Shown here: positions 7,190 to 16,999 of the stretch, one piece after another
How the letters are laid out: every line of letters begins with the position of its first letter
How positions within the stretch are numbered: the first letter of the stretch is position 1
DNA from: Thiodubiliella sp900128405
GTDB lineage: Bacteria; Pseudomonadota; Gammaproteobacteria; PS1; Pseudothioglobaceae
Length of the DNA stretch: 64,000 nt
Reading direction: 5' to 3'
Assembly (NCBI GenBank): GCA_963682085.1
Contig: OY821614.1
Location: forward strand, 1,240,001-1,304,000
Made by a program: the position numbers and the translations under genes
Notes under the pieces: generated by a model
What the model was told of the DNA's origin: nothing
What the model saw: only the letters and a program-made list of their open reading frames with translations
The model's database searches: none

Positions 7190-8640
7190 TAAATAATCAC
7201 CCCAAACCCCAAACTTGACAATTTTTAAAACACAACCCCAAAAGAGTTTGCAACTCCCCCTAAAAACACAATCAAAAGTAGAAAAAAGTTTGCCCCCAAC
7301 AACACAACCAAAAGTAGGGAAGGGTTTGTAACCCTTCCTAACAATAGCAAATTCACAAGGATGGGTTACAAACCCATCCCTACCCGTTAATGCAAAGGTT
7401 GTAAATCCATCCATATCCGTTAATGCAAAGGTTGCAAAACCATCCATATCCATTAATTTAAAGGTTGCAAAACCATCCATACCCATTAATACAGGAATGG
7501 AAAGTTATTTAAAGCCCCCTTTAAGGTCAAACACCTACCCTAAACGCCCTTCTATTTCTTGTTGAATAATTTTGTTCCCTTCCCAACAACCAAAAGTAGG
7601 GAAGGGTTTGTAACCCTTCCTAACACAACCAAAAATAGGTTTTGTCCCTTTCTAAAAACACAACTAAAAGTAGAAAAAAGTTTGCCCCTAACAACACAAT
7701 CAAAAGTAGGGAAGGGTTTGTAACCCTTCCCAACAATAACAAGTTCACAAGGATGGGTTACAAACCCATCCCTACCCGTTAATGCAAAGGTTGCAAAATC
7801 CATCCATATCCATTAATTTAAAGGTTGAAAATCCATACCCATTAATACAGGAATGGAAAGTTATCTAAAGCCTCCTTTAAGGTCAAACACCTACCCTAAA
7901 CGCCCTTCTATTTCTTGTTGAATAATTTTGCTCCCTTCCCAACAACAACCAAAAGTAGGGAAGGGTTTGTAACCCTTCCTAACACAACCAAAAATAGGTT
8001 TTGTCCCTTTCTAAAAACACAACTAAAAGTAGAAAAAAGTTTGCCCCTAACAACACAATCAAAAGTAGGGAAGGGTTTGTAACCCTTCCCAACAATAACA
8101 AGTTCACAAGGATGGGTTACAAACCCATCCCTACCCGTTAATGCAAAGGTTGCAAAATCCATCCATATCCATTAATTTAAAGGTTGAAAATCCATACCCA
8201 TTAATACAGGAATGGAAAGTTATTTAAAGCCTCCTTTAAGGTCAAACACCTACCCTAAACGCCCTTCTATTTCTTGTTGAATTGTAGTGGTCTAACAACA
8301 ACCAAAAGTAGGGAAGGGTTTGTAACCCTTCCTAACACAACCAAAAATAGGTTTTGTCCCTTTCTAAAAACACAACTAAAAGTAGAAAAAAGTTTACCCC
8401 TAACAACACAATCAAAAGTAGGGAAGGGTTTGTAACCCTTCCCAACAATAACAAGTTCACAAGGATGGGTTACAAACCCATCCCTACCCGTTAATGCAAA
8501 GGTTGTAAATCCATCCATACCCGTTAATTTAAAGGTTGCAAATCCATCCATATCCATTAATTTAAAGGTTGCAAATCCATCCCTACCCATTAATTTAAAG
8601 GTTACAAACCCATTCCCACCATTAATGCAAGAATAAACTG
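7190..8640. repeat. REP-rich tandem array with ~357-bp units
   Basis: About 1.45 kb without a credible gene. The marker ggtcaaacacctaccctaaa occurs at 7525, 7881 and 8240, giving periods of 356 and 359 bp. Each unit carries two palindromes of the gggaagggtttgtaaccctt type, one of the ggatgggttacaaacccatc type, and several decayed single arms (aaaggttgcaaaatccatcc). The open frames here are by-products of the repeats (peptides such as GKGYKPFPTFD) without ribosome binding sites. The array is probably made of REP sequences amplified first by a RAYT and then by tandem duplication. Its role, if any, is unknown. Confidence 0.85.
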
Positions 8641-8819
8641 CAATTGTTTGATTCGATTTGATATTAAAAATGTTCTAATTCAGGGTGGGGTAATTTTCCA
8701 TGATGCACATACGAAGCGCCTAACTCTGCACAGTGATGTAATTCGGGAACGGCTTTATGGGGGTTGATCAGTGATTTTGGGGCAAAGGCTACTTTGATTT
8801 TATGAAAATTGCTAGTTTT
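8641..8819 (-). pseudogene. Decayed duplicate of the glcD 3' end and glcE start
   Basis: About 180 bases align with roughly 85% identity to 17506-17687, i.e. the last ~52 codons of glcD plus the first ~8 codons of glcE. Shared runs include ttttccatgatgcacat, gcgcctaactctgcacag and ttgattttatgaaaa. The glcE ATG has become ATA and the frame carries small indels, so it is not functional. It abuts the hsdM stop codon. With the intact copy it forms direct repeats flanking the whole hsd-ham cassette. Confidence 0.85.
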
Positions 8820-10250
8820 TTAGTCATTGCTTAATGCAGTTTGTAGTTGGGCTAATAACTTAGCACTTTTACTAAAAGACTGGCTCATTTTTGTTAATAA
8901 CTCTTTGCTAGAATATTGCTTTTGTGCTACTGGCTGATGTGGATTTTTGATGTCCAAATTGTAGCCGTTGTTTTGAATGGTTTTTATATCCACTTGCCAT
9001 GCAACTTCATTTTCTGTGCGATTGTGCCACCATTTTTTTAGCCCATCAAATTCAGATAATTGTATTGGCTTAGTTTTAGAATAAGCCTTGTAGCCCTCGG
9101 GGAGTTTGTGTTCAAAATACCAAATTTTTTGGGTTGATTCTCCTTTAGTGAAAAATAACAAATTAGTGGCTACCGATGCATAAGGCTGAAACACCGAATT
9201 AGGCAAACGAATAATAGTATGCAAATTACAATCTTCTAACAATTTTTGGCGAATGCGTTGTTTAACACCATCGCCTGTAAGCGAACCATCAGGCAAAACA
9301 ATCGCTGCTCTGCCGTCTTTTTTCAGCAAATACATCATCAAAATTAAAAACAAATCGGCTGATTCTCTAGTGCGGTAAGTTCTTGGAAAGTTATTTTCGT
9401 TATTATTAGACACTACACCACCAAACGGCGGATTAGCCAAAATAACATCCACCCGATTATTTTGCGTATATTCACTCAGTGGCTTTGCTAATGAATCGCC
9501 AAACGCAATATTAGGGGTATTAATATCATGCAAAATAAGGTTGGTATTACCAAGTAAATACGGCAAAGGCTTGTATTCCCAGCCCATCACATTGTGTTGC
9601 AGTGCTTCATTATCGGCAACGGTTTTGGCTTTGCTTTTCAAATGTTCTAGGGCAGCAGTCAAATACCCACCCGTGCCACAAGCAGGGTCTAGCACTTTTT
9701 CGCCAAGTTTTGGGTTAGTTAATTCAGCTAATAATTGGGTAATGGCTCGTGGAGTGTAGAACTCACCAAGTGTCCCAGCACTTTGCAATTCGCTCAAAAA
9801 ACTTTCGTAAATTTGCCCAAAAATATGCTTGTCTTTGCTGTTATTAAAATCAATTTCATTCAGTTTGTTAATCACTTGACGCAAATGAATACCCGATTTC
9901 ATATAATTGTGATTATCATCAAACACCTCTCGCACCAGCACTGCGCGTTTATTACCCGTAGAAATATCAATCTTGGCAAGAGTTGGGAATAAAGTTTGGT
10001 CAACAAAGGTTAACAATTCATCACCCGTCATCCCCTCATCATTTTCCGCCCACTCACTCCAATGTAATTCTGCTGGAATGGGTGAAGTATAATTATTTTG
10101 AATAAGTTCCAATTCTTTGTCTTTATCACTGAATATTTTTAAAAACAACATCCAGCCCAGTTGTAATATCCGTAATTCATCACTGCCTGTGCCAGTGTCT
10201 TGACGCATTATTTTGCGTGCTGATTTGACTATTCCCGAGATGTTGTTCAT
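8820..10250 (-). CDS. hsdM: Type I restriction-modification methyltransferase subunit HsdM
   Basis: A 476-residue N6-adenine DNA methyltransferase. An N-terminal HsdM helical domain (1-130) is followed by the SAM-binding motif LDPACGTGGYL (187-197) and the catalytic NPPF motif at 273-276. It forms the M2S core with HsdS to methylate the recognition site and protect host DNA. It is the last gene of hsdS-hsdR-hamA-hamB-hsdM, with 33 bases between it and hamB. HsdM is normally encoded next to hsdS, so the two Hachiman-like genes and hsdR separate usual partners. The ribosome binding site is weak. The stop codon abuts the glcD remnant. Confidence 0.95.
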   Translation of the reverse strand: MNNISGIVKSARKIMRQDTGTGSDELRILQLGWMLFLKIFSDKDKELELIQNNYTSPIPAELHWSEWAENDEGMTGDELLTFVDQTLFPTLAKIDISTGNKRAVLVREVFDDNHNYMKSGIHLRQVINKLNEIDFNNSKDKHIFGQIYESFLSELQSAGTLGEFYTPRAITQLLAELTNPKLGEKVLDPACGTGGYLTAALEHLKSKAKTVADNEALQHNVMGWEYKPLPYLLGNTNLILHDINTPNIAFGDSLAKPLSEYTQNNRVDVILANPPFGGVVSNNNENNFPRTYRTRESADLFLILMMYLLKKDGRAAIVLPDGSLTGDGVKQRIRQKLLEDCNLHTIIRLPNSVFQPYASVATNLLFFTKGESTQKIWYFEHKLPEGYKAYSKTKPIQLSEFDGLKKWWHNRTENEVAWQVDIKTIQNNGYNLDIKNPHQPVAQKQYSSKELLTKMSQSFSKSAKLLAQLQTALSND

Positions 10251-10283
10251 TTTGTTTTTTGCCTATTTATTTGGTTAAAAAAA

Positions 10284-12344
10284 TTAAGAGGTTGAAATTC
10301 CTTCAAAAAAATATTTCAAAATATATTTATCAAAATCATCTAAAGTCTTAACTTGTTGAATAATTTTTTCATAAGTTACTTCATTGAAGTCATTAATAAC
10401 AGAATGTAAATCTTTTTCTGTGTTTTCTAAGTTTATAATCTCAGACAAATGTATTTTCTTAGAAATCATTCTAGGTAAGCCATATTCCTCAAGCAAATAT
10501 ACATTTTTTGGCAGAAAAGCGTAATGAGTTCTTGTTACAAAAGAAGATATATCACAATTCAAATTTGGCAACATTTCTTTTTGTAAAATATTGACACAAT
10601 TAAATACATTTGAAACATCAAAACTTACTTTTTTCTCAAATTCAAAAAAATCATTTACTGAAATATTAAGCCCATCAATTAAACTTGGAATGCTTTCATC
10701 CCAATTTAAGGAGGAGGCTTGAACGAATTTTACTAACTTTTTATATAGTCCTGTTTTTGCTATTTTTAATATTTTGTATAAATGTCTTTCCCAATGTCTT
10801 GTATTGGTAGTATTCAAATAGTTAAGCCCATTCCATTCGCCAGGTTTTTCTATCATATCATCTATTAATGCTTCTATCAAAACCCAACTATTTTCTTCAA
10901 AAAAATTCTGTTTTCTTAATTTCTTATAAGACACCTCACCTAACTTATTCTTCATTTTTGCATAGAAATCAATAATTTCTTTTTGAATTTTTTTATTGAT
11001 AGAGCTTTCTATATTATTTTCATCAACCAACTCTTTTGGCATTTCTAAAGACAATTGTATCTCTTCCTCTTTTGGCGGCATTTCGAGTAAATATATTTCA
11101 CCAATAAAATGCTTGAACATTCGTCCGCCACGACCAATTAAATTTTTATAGCCAAAATATTTTAAATTTGAATTTCCATTTTTTCTACCCCAAAAAATTA
11201 TATTTTTTGCTGATGTATTTACTCCTTCAATAATAGATGATGTTGAAATTATATTTTTAAGTCCATTATCTTCATTAAATAGTTTGATTTGAATTTGACT
11301 TAATGAGCGGTGTAATCTACCGTTATGTATCCCAGTTCCTTGTTTAATTAAACTGACCAATTCCCAATTTTTAGAATAATTATCAGCAACCCATTGTGAA
11401 AAATTATTTAGTAAATTATTATCCAAATTATGAAAATTATTTTTTATTATTTCTGATAGGTTGTTTATTTCTGGGTATGTTCCAGCATAAATTAAAGTTT
11501 TATCATCTGTATTATTTAATATTTCTAATAATTTTGATTTTTTATCCTTGTCATTGTTGATAGCCCTATAACTTTCTTGAATGTTTAAAAAGACAGTGCT
11601 AAAATCAATGCGTTTTATTTCCATGTCTTTTGTAAATGGATTTGATTTAATTTCTGAAATATTTGGAGCTAAAAAATATTTTTGTTTGGATTTCTTACCA
11701 AGTTTTAAAATTGTGTTTAATAATGAAGTAGATCTTTCTTTATCAAAATCAGCACTAGCCTTATAAAACTCATCAATTACTAGCATATCTAAACTTTCTA
11801 TTTTACTTACATAGTGCAAAGCTCTTTCTTGTGGAAATATGAAAATATTTTTTTCACTTAATTTCACTTCTGAAGTGGTAATAATTTTATATTGATTTGA
11901 AAATTTATTTTGCAATCTTCTTCTTGTCTCATCGGTTAATGCAATTGTTGGGACAATAATTGCAATATTTTGAGGTTGCTTGAATGCTATAAAAGCATCA
12001 ATAATAAAACTTTTACCAAAACTAGTGGGTGCAATAATTGCTAAATTTTTACCGCTTATTAAATTCTTTAAAACAGATGATTGCTCTCTGTGTAATGTTA
12101 TTAACTCTTTGCCTCCAATATCAATTTTAAAAGCCTCATAAACAAAATTTTCTTGCCAAGACGATGTGTCTATATCTAAATATGGATAAAGCCCAAGTTG
12201 CCTGATTAAGTGATTAATAAGTTCATTGTATGGGATTTTTTGACTTTTACAATGGTCTAATAATTTAATCAATTCCTCTCTTGCCTTTTCTTCATCCGAA
12301 GAGATAAGGCTGTTTATTGTTTGGCAAGTTTCAAAAATATCCAC
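10284..12344 (-). CDS. hamB: Hachiman-like superfamily 2 helicase HamB
   Basis: A DEAD/DEAH-type helicase of 686 residues. Visible motifs: Walker A APTSFGKS (about 105-112), motif II VIDEF (189-193) with the following YK, and motif VI-like IGRGGRMF. The partner directly upstream is a DUF1837 nuclease-fold protein, and the pair DUF1837 plus helicase defines the Hachiman antiphage system. I chose the GTG at 12342-12344: it lies one base after the hamA stop codon and has AGGAG at good spacing. An ATG nine codons upstream (12369-12371) would overlap hamA by 26 bases. In Hachiman the helicase senses DNA and releases the HamA nuclease. Assignment as Hachiman is by domain pairing and motifs, not by a search. 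Confidence 0.82.
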   Translation of the reverse strand: MDIFETCQTINSLISSDEEKAREELIKLLDHCKSQKIPYNELINHLIRQLGLYPYLDIDTSSWQENFVYEAFKIDIGGKELITLHREQSSVLKNLISGKNLAIIAPTSFGKSFIIDAFIAFKQPQNIAIIVPTIALTDETRRRLQNKFSNQYKIITTSEVKLSEKNIFIFPQERALHYVSKIESLDMLVIDEFYKASADFDKERSTSLLNTILKLGKKSKQKYFLAPNISEIKSNPFTKDMEIKRIDFSTVFLNIQESYRAINNDKDKKSKLLEILNNTDDKTLIYAGTYPEINNLSEIIKNNFHNLDNNLLNNFSQWVADNYSKNWELVSLIKQGTGIHNGRLHRSLSQIQIKLFNEDNGLKNIISTSSIIEGVNTSAKNIIFWGRKNGNSNLKYFGYKNLIGRGGRMFKHFIGEIYLLEMPPKEEEIQLSLEMPKELVDENNIESSINKKIQKEIIDFYAKMKNKLGEVSYKKLRKQNFFEENSWVLIEALIDDMIEKPGEWNGLNYLNTTNTRHWERHLYKILKIAKTGLYKKLVKFVQASSLNWDESIPSLIDGLNISVNDFFEFEKKVSFDVSNVFNCVNILQKEMLPNLNCDISSFVTRTHYAFLPKNVYLLEEYGLPRMISKKIHLSEIINLENTEKDLHSVINDFNEVTYEKIIQQVKTLDDFDKYILKYFFEGISTS

Positions 12345-12345
12345 T

Positions 12346-13257
12346 TTATTGACTCCTGTGATGATCGGCATTTTTTACAAAACTATCGACAATAGCTTTC
12401 TTGTTGGGAATTGGAAATAATATTAGATGAAACTTAATATCTGCATATTTAAAAATATCAGCCATTTTATTAACCTGTTTTTCAAAATATTTATTGGCTT
12501 TATCCCTATGAAAGTCAATTATTTTGCCTTGATATTCATTTGTAAACTCATTTTCTACTTCTGTAATATTGCATTCATGTAATAACAAAATTGGGATATT
12601 GATTTTTGACTTTATGTTATCAAGTGAATTCTCTCCACTTAAAGAGTTTCTAATTAGTTCAAGCAATGCACTAGATAGATCCATATTGCCAAGATCGGAC
12701 ATTGATGTAATAATGCTATTTTCTTTTTTTATTTGATCTTCATTTCTAATAAAACTATCAACAGATTTTACGGCACTATATATCGCACTATCAATATCTG
12801 TATAAAATTTAGCTTCTCCAAACCATAAAGAAAAGTCTTTTCCATCATTTTCAACAACAATATGAACGCTATCCGAGCCTTTCGCATTATCATTAGCATT
12901 CTGTTTATAAAAAATTTTAGGCACAACAGGTAAGGCAGAATAATGATCTTTCATAATGCCATAAAGTAATATTTCGCATAATTCACTACCCTTACCAACA
13001 TCATTAGTTATGCGTAACTTTTTTGCAGACTCTACTAAAAGAGAGTTAGGCTTGTTTATTAGCTTGTCTCTTTCACTTTTAGATAATGCTGTTTCTGCAA
13101 TATTATCCCAAATATAATTTTGAAATCTACCGTATCTCCATTCTCCACTTTCAAAATCATTAGCTAAACTAAGAACGTGTTTGTTGTTAATAGGAGACAG
13201 ATTAAAATCTGTGTTTATTTCACAAAAAGATTTGTCTATCAATATTTTGAAGTTCAC
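12346..13257 (-). CDS. hamA: Hachiman-like nuclease HamA (DUF1837)
   Basis: A 303-residue protein starting with GTG at 13255-13257, two bases after the hsdR stop codon. It shows a PD-(D/E)XK-type layout: acidic residues in GSELCEILLYG (E92/E95), an aspartate in GSDSVHIV (D129), and E148-x-K150 in LWFGEAKFY. These are the residues expected for the HamA effector nuclease, which degrades DNA when released by HamB. It sits directly after hsdR and directly before hamB in one tight operon. The DUF1837 call rests on the GEAKFY region and the helicase partner. A different restriction-like nuclease is the alternative. Confidence 0.78.
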   Translation of the reverse strand: MNFKILIDKSFCEINTDFNLSPINNKHVLSLANDFESGEWRYGRFQNYIWDNIAETALSKSERDKLINKPNSLLVESAKKLRITNDVGKGSELCEILLYGIMKDHYSALPVVPKIFYKQNANDNAKGSDSVHIVVENDGKDFSLWFGEAKFYTDIDSAIYSAVKSVDSFIRNEDQIKKENSIITSMSDLGNMDLSSALLELIRNSLSGENSLDNIKSKINIPILLLHECNITEVENEFTNEYQGKIIDFHRDKANKYFEKQVNKMADIFKYADIKFHLILFPIPNKKAIVDSFVKNADHHRSQ

Positions 13258-13258
13258 T

Positions 13259-15622
13259 CTAAGCCACCCTATAAATTTCTTGCTCTAATTCCACAATCGC
13301 CTGCAAATATCCCATTTTACCCCCAAACAAATCAACAATTTCCATTGGCGAGCCAAATGCATCTAGTGGTTTGACTTGTAGAATTTTCATGTCCTCAATA
13401 TTCTCAATACCTTCATCGGCGTATTTATCTAATAAGGTTTCCAGCACTTTGCGGGTTTGTTCGCTATATTTGGTAAAATAATTGCGTTTTTTGACATTAT
13501 TAACTCGCTCGGTTCTTGTTAGGGGTGGTTGGTCAAAAGCGGTGTGGCAGATTAAATCAAAAATATCCATTTCTTTATCTACTGCGGCTTTGAGGTCGGC
13601 AAATACAATACCTTGTTCGGTTAGTTGCTCGATAATGGTTTGTTTTTTATCAGTGGCATTCCATTTTTGCAAAAAATTATCTAATGAGTGATATTGTTCC
13701 CGTACTTTTTGACGGGTGTAATCTTTTAAACTGGCAGTAATGAGTTTGCCGTTTGCATCTAAGTATTGCACTCGTTCATTAAGAATTGCCACATTAACGC
13801 CATTGACGAAATATTTTGCACTGGGTTCTTGAATAATATCACCGCCTTCAATCAGCTCTGGCGATGGGAAAATAATTTCTTCGCCGTTTTCATCAATAAT
13901 TTGCTCATCGTCATCAAGATAAATGCCCTCATCTTCGCCTATTTCTTTAATTTTTATCGGCTCACCGTCAAAATCAGGGTCAGCAAATAAATTCGTTACC
14001 CCTCTAAAATCCATAATTGTAAAAAAAGTTTTACCAAAATTTTCGTTGATACGAGTGCCACGCCCAATAATTTGTTTAAATTCCGTCATTGAGGCAATAT
14101 TGCTATCCAATACAATCAATTTACAAGTTTGTGCATCCACGCCTGTGGTCATTAATTTTGAGGTGGTAGCAATCACGGGGTATTTTTCCCCAGGGTCAAT
14201 AAAATTACCCAACTCATTTTTACCCTCTTGATTGTCACCTGTGATTTGCATAATGTATTTATCATTGATTTTTACTTGCTCAATATTTTCATTGATCAGT
14301 GCGGCTCTCATCCCTTGGGCATGTTCTATATCAACGCAAAACACAATAGTTTTATCAAACGGTGTGCCATTGGTATTTAAAAATTCGGTGATTCTTTGTG
14401 CCACCTTTTCTCGCCGCTCTTCGATGACGATATTTTTATCAAAATCCTTACGGTTATACAATCTATCTTCCACTAGGTTACCCTGTTTGTCAGTAAAACC
14501 CTTGGGCGGTCGCCAATCTTCTAAATCAATATTCAAGCCCACACGCAAGACTTTATACGGGGCAAGAAAGCCATCTTCAATACCTTGTTTTAGGCTATAA
14601 GTATAAATCGGCTCACCAAAATAATCACTGTTAGAAATCTGCTCAGTCTCCTTAGGTGTTGCGGTCAAACCGATATGAGTAGCTGTTTTAAAATAATCTA
14701 AAATCTCACGCCAAGCACTATCGTTTTTGGCGCTACCACGATGACATTCATCAATCACAATTAAATCAAAAAACGCTGGGCTAAATTGTCGATAAGCATC
14801 TTTTTCCGTGTCATAATTGGTCAAACCTTGATACAAAGCAAGATAAATCTCGTAAGATTTGTCTATATTCTTGTGTTTAATAACCGTCATTTTGTCTTTA
14901 AAATGACGAAAATCCCCTTGCATTGTTTGGTCAATCAAAACATTTCTATCGGCTAAAAACAAAATGCGTTTTTTGGTTTTACTTTGCCATAAGCGGTGGA
15001 TAATTTGAAAGGCGGTATAGGTTTTTCCTGTGCCTGTTGCCATGGTTAATAAAATACGATTTTTCCCTTTAGCAATAGCCTCAACACTACGATTGATAGC
15101 GATTTGTTGGTAATATCTTGGTCGTCTATCGGTGTTATCAAAAAAATAATCTTGGGCGGATATTCGCTCTTGTTCCTGCGTGTGAATGCCTTTGTATTGT
15201 TTATATCGTTGCCATAATTGTTCAGGTGTGGGAAATTCATCAAGGCTTAATTCTTGCTCAATTTTGCCATTAGTTGCCATTTTATTATGCTCAAAAAAGC
15301 CATCGCCATTACTGCTATAAACCGAAGGAATGTCTAAAATTCTGGCATAGTCTAGGGCTTGTTGAATGCCCGAATTAAGGGACAATTTATTGCTTTTCGC
15401 CTCAACAATGGCAATGGGGATATTGGGCTTGTAGTAGAGAATGTAATCGGCTTTTTTGCCCTTGCCTCGCTGAGTCAAATTACCTTTAACAAAAATCCGC
15501 CCATCAGTAAAAAACACCTCACGGCGAATTTGTGTTTGTTCATCCCAACCTGCTTTTAATAACGCAGGGGTGATGAATTTTGCTTTAATGTCAGATTCTG
15601 ATAATTGTTTTTTAATGGTCAT
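13259..15622 (-). CDS. hsdR: Type I restriction endonuclease subunit HsdR
   Basis: A 787-residue translocating endonuclease subunit. The N-terminal nuclease domain has D59 and E74-x-K76 (VEAKS). The motor domain has Walker A ATGTGKT (195-201), DECH (291-294) and LTATP. The C-terminal region resembles the EcoEI_R C-terminal domain that docks on the methylase. The length fits EcoEI-like (type IB) HsdR, which is shorter than EcoKI HsdR (about 1,170). It forms R2M2S with hsdM and hsdS and cleaves unmethylated foreign DNA at a distance. It lies 6 bases after hsdS and one base before hamA, so it is co-transcribed with both. Confidence 0.95.
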   Translation of the reverse strand: MTIKKQLSESDIKAKFITPALLKAGWDEQTQIRREVFFTDGRIFVKGNLTQRGKGKKADYILYYKPNIPIAIVEAKSNKLSLNSGIQQALDYARILDIPSVYSSNGDGFFEHNKMATNGKIEQELSLDEFPTPEQLWQRYKQYKGIHTQEQERISAQDYFFDNTDRRPRYYQQIAINRSVEAIAKGKNRILLTMATGTGKTYTAFQIIHRLWQSKTKKRILFLADRNVLIDQTMQGDFRHFKDKMTVIKHKNIDKSYEIYLALYQGLTNYDTEKDAYRQFSPAFFDLIVIDECHRGSAKNDSAWREILDYFKTATHIGLTATPKETEQISNSDYFGEPIYTYSLKQGIEDGFLAPYKVLRVGLNIDLEDWRPPKGFTDKQGNLVEDRLYNRKDFDKNIVIEERREKVAQRITEFLNTNGTPFDKTIVFCVDIEHAQGMRAALINENIEQVKINDKYIMQITGDNQEGKNELGNFIDPGEKYPVIATTSKLMTTGVDAQTCKLIVLDSNIASMTEFKQIIGRGTRINENFGKTFFTIMDFRGVTNLFADPDFDGEPIKIKEIGEDEGIYLDDDEQIIDENGEEIIFPSPELIEGGDIIQEPSAKYFVNGVNVAILNERVQYLDANGKLITASLKDYTRQKVREQYHSLDNFLQKWNATDKKQTIIEQLTEQGIVFADLKAAVDKEMDIFDLICHTAFDQPPLTRTERVNNVKKRNYFTKYSEQTRKVLETLLDKYADEGIENIEDMKILQVKPLDAFGSPMEIVDLFGGKMGYLQAIVELEQEIYRVA

Positions 15623-15628
15623 AATTCG

Positions 15629-16999
15629 TTAAACGGTTAATTTAATAGGTTGCTCTGATTGAGTAAAAGCCTCTTTTAACACCGCTTGCATTAGCTGCTC
15701 GGCGTGGGTTTGGTTGGCAGTGATTTGAGTTTGTAGTTTATCGCAAATACTAAGTAGTTTTTCAACTTTGGCGACTATGGATTTTTGTTCGAGTAATGGT
15801 GGCAATGCCACAACATTTGCTTTAATTTTTCCCATATTTAAATTTGGCTGTGCCCCGCCTTGAGCTAGTTTTCTAATTTCGTTATATATTTTTTTAAAAT
15901 GTGTTTTCAAAAATTGATTTGCCTCAACTGAAAATATATAAATTTGGATTGCCACACAGGCTTGGTTTGTAGCAGTATCTATCTTTAATTCTGTTACTTG
16001 TCCTCTAGTCTTACCTTGCCCATACATAGCAACAACTAAAGTTTTTGTTGGATATATTTTACAATTTGTTTCTTGAATTGCTTTTTTGGAGATAGTTAGT
16101 TTTGTATGAGTAACATAATCATAGCCAGTATCTCCGCTCGTCATCCAATTAAATTCTCCACCATAATAACTTGGTTCAGATGTTAAAGGTGTTGCTCCTG
16201 TTCCAATATTTGCAATATCATTAACTTGACACCAAACCCAACTTTTAGGCAATTTAAACAGTTTTTCATCTTCTGTAATCACTGACAGTGGCTTTTGTGC
16301 TTTAATTTTTTTATCTTTTATCAGTTGCTGTTTTTCAGCTTGAATGCGTTTTAATAATTCACTGGCAGGCTCAGTATTTGGGTTTTTCACTCGCCAATCT
16401 TGCGTAAGTTTGCCTTCAATCGCTTCTTGTAAAATCTGCTGACGCAATTTTTTAAGTAAGATTTGTTGTTGGGTAATTTCTTGTTTTAAATCACTATATT
16501 CAATATTAAGTGCATTAAATTTTTGGCATATTTTTTGTTGTATTACCATTCCTGGTATATCAATTTCAATTTTCAAAAAATCTCTTTCATGAATGCTTTT
16601 TTGGGCACTGCCAACCACTTTAAGATTTTTTATTGTTTTAATAAAATGTTCTGATATTAGCAACTTTTTCAAAAATTCTATTTCTATAATTGTTGTGTCA
16701 ATAGACATCATAGGCATATTTTCAGTAACGATACATTGATTGACTTCCAAAGGTGCAATACCGATAGATCCATCAAAAATACCTTGCCTAGTAAATAATA
16801 AAGTATTTGGATAGGTATCTAGATCAATTAAAAATTGACGCTTTCTGCCTATATTACTTCCTTGTTTTATACCACGAAAAATAACGCCTTTCGTTTTTGA
16901 TATAGTAACTTGTTTATAAGATGTATTATTTTGAATTCTATGTTCAATTCTATATAATTTTAAAAAATCCCCAACCTTAACTTTTTGCCATTGTGTCAT
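15629..16999 (-). CDS. hsdS: Type I restriction-modification specificity subunit HsdS
   Basis: A 456-residue DNA-recognition subunit with two target-recognition domains (about 1-155 and 240-400), each followed by a conserved coiled-coil spacer (ITQQQILLKKLRQQILQEAI and the C-terminal VEKLLSICDKLQTQI). The central element ends in EAIEGKLTQDWR. It sets the sequence specificity of the HsdM/HsdR complex. Its ATG overlaps the glcE stop codon as ATGA, so it appears translationally coupled to glcE. A metabolic gene leading straight into a restriction system in this way is unusual. Confidence 0.94.
   Translation of the reverse strand: MTQWQKVKVGDFLKLYRIEHRIQNNTSYKQVTISKTKGVIFRGIKQGSNIGRKRQFLIDLDTYPNTLLFTRQGIFDGSIGIAPLEVNQCIVTENMPMMSIDTTIIEIEFLKKLLISEHFIKTIKNLKVVGSAQKSIHERDFLKIEIDIPGMVIQQKICQKFNALNIEYSDLKQEITQQQILLKKLRQQILQEAIEGKLTQDWRVKNPNTEPASELLKRIQAEKQQLIKDKKIKAQKPLSVITEDEKLFKLPKSWVWCQVNDIANIGTGATPLTSEPSYYGGEFNWMTSGDTGYDYVTHTKLTISKKAIQETNCKIYPTKTLVVAMYGQGKTRGQVTELKIDTATNQACVAIQIYIFSVEANQFLKTHFKKIYNEIRKLAQGGAQPNLNMGKIKANVVALPPLLEQKSIVAKVEKLLSICDKLQTQITANQTHAEQLMQAVLKEAFTQSEQPIKLTV

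Noticed and set aside
7172..8590. Four minus-strand open frames of 83-107 codons in the tandem array
   Set aside because: They repeat with the DNA unit, have no ribosome binding sites, and their peptides are translations of REP palindromes (GYKPFPT, GFVTHPC).
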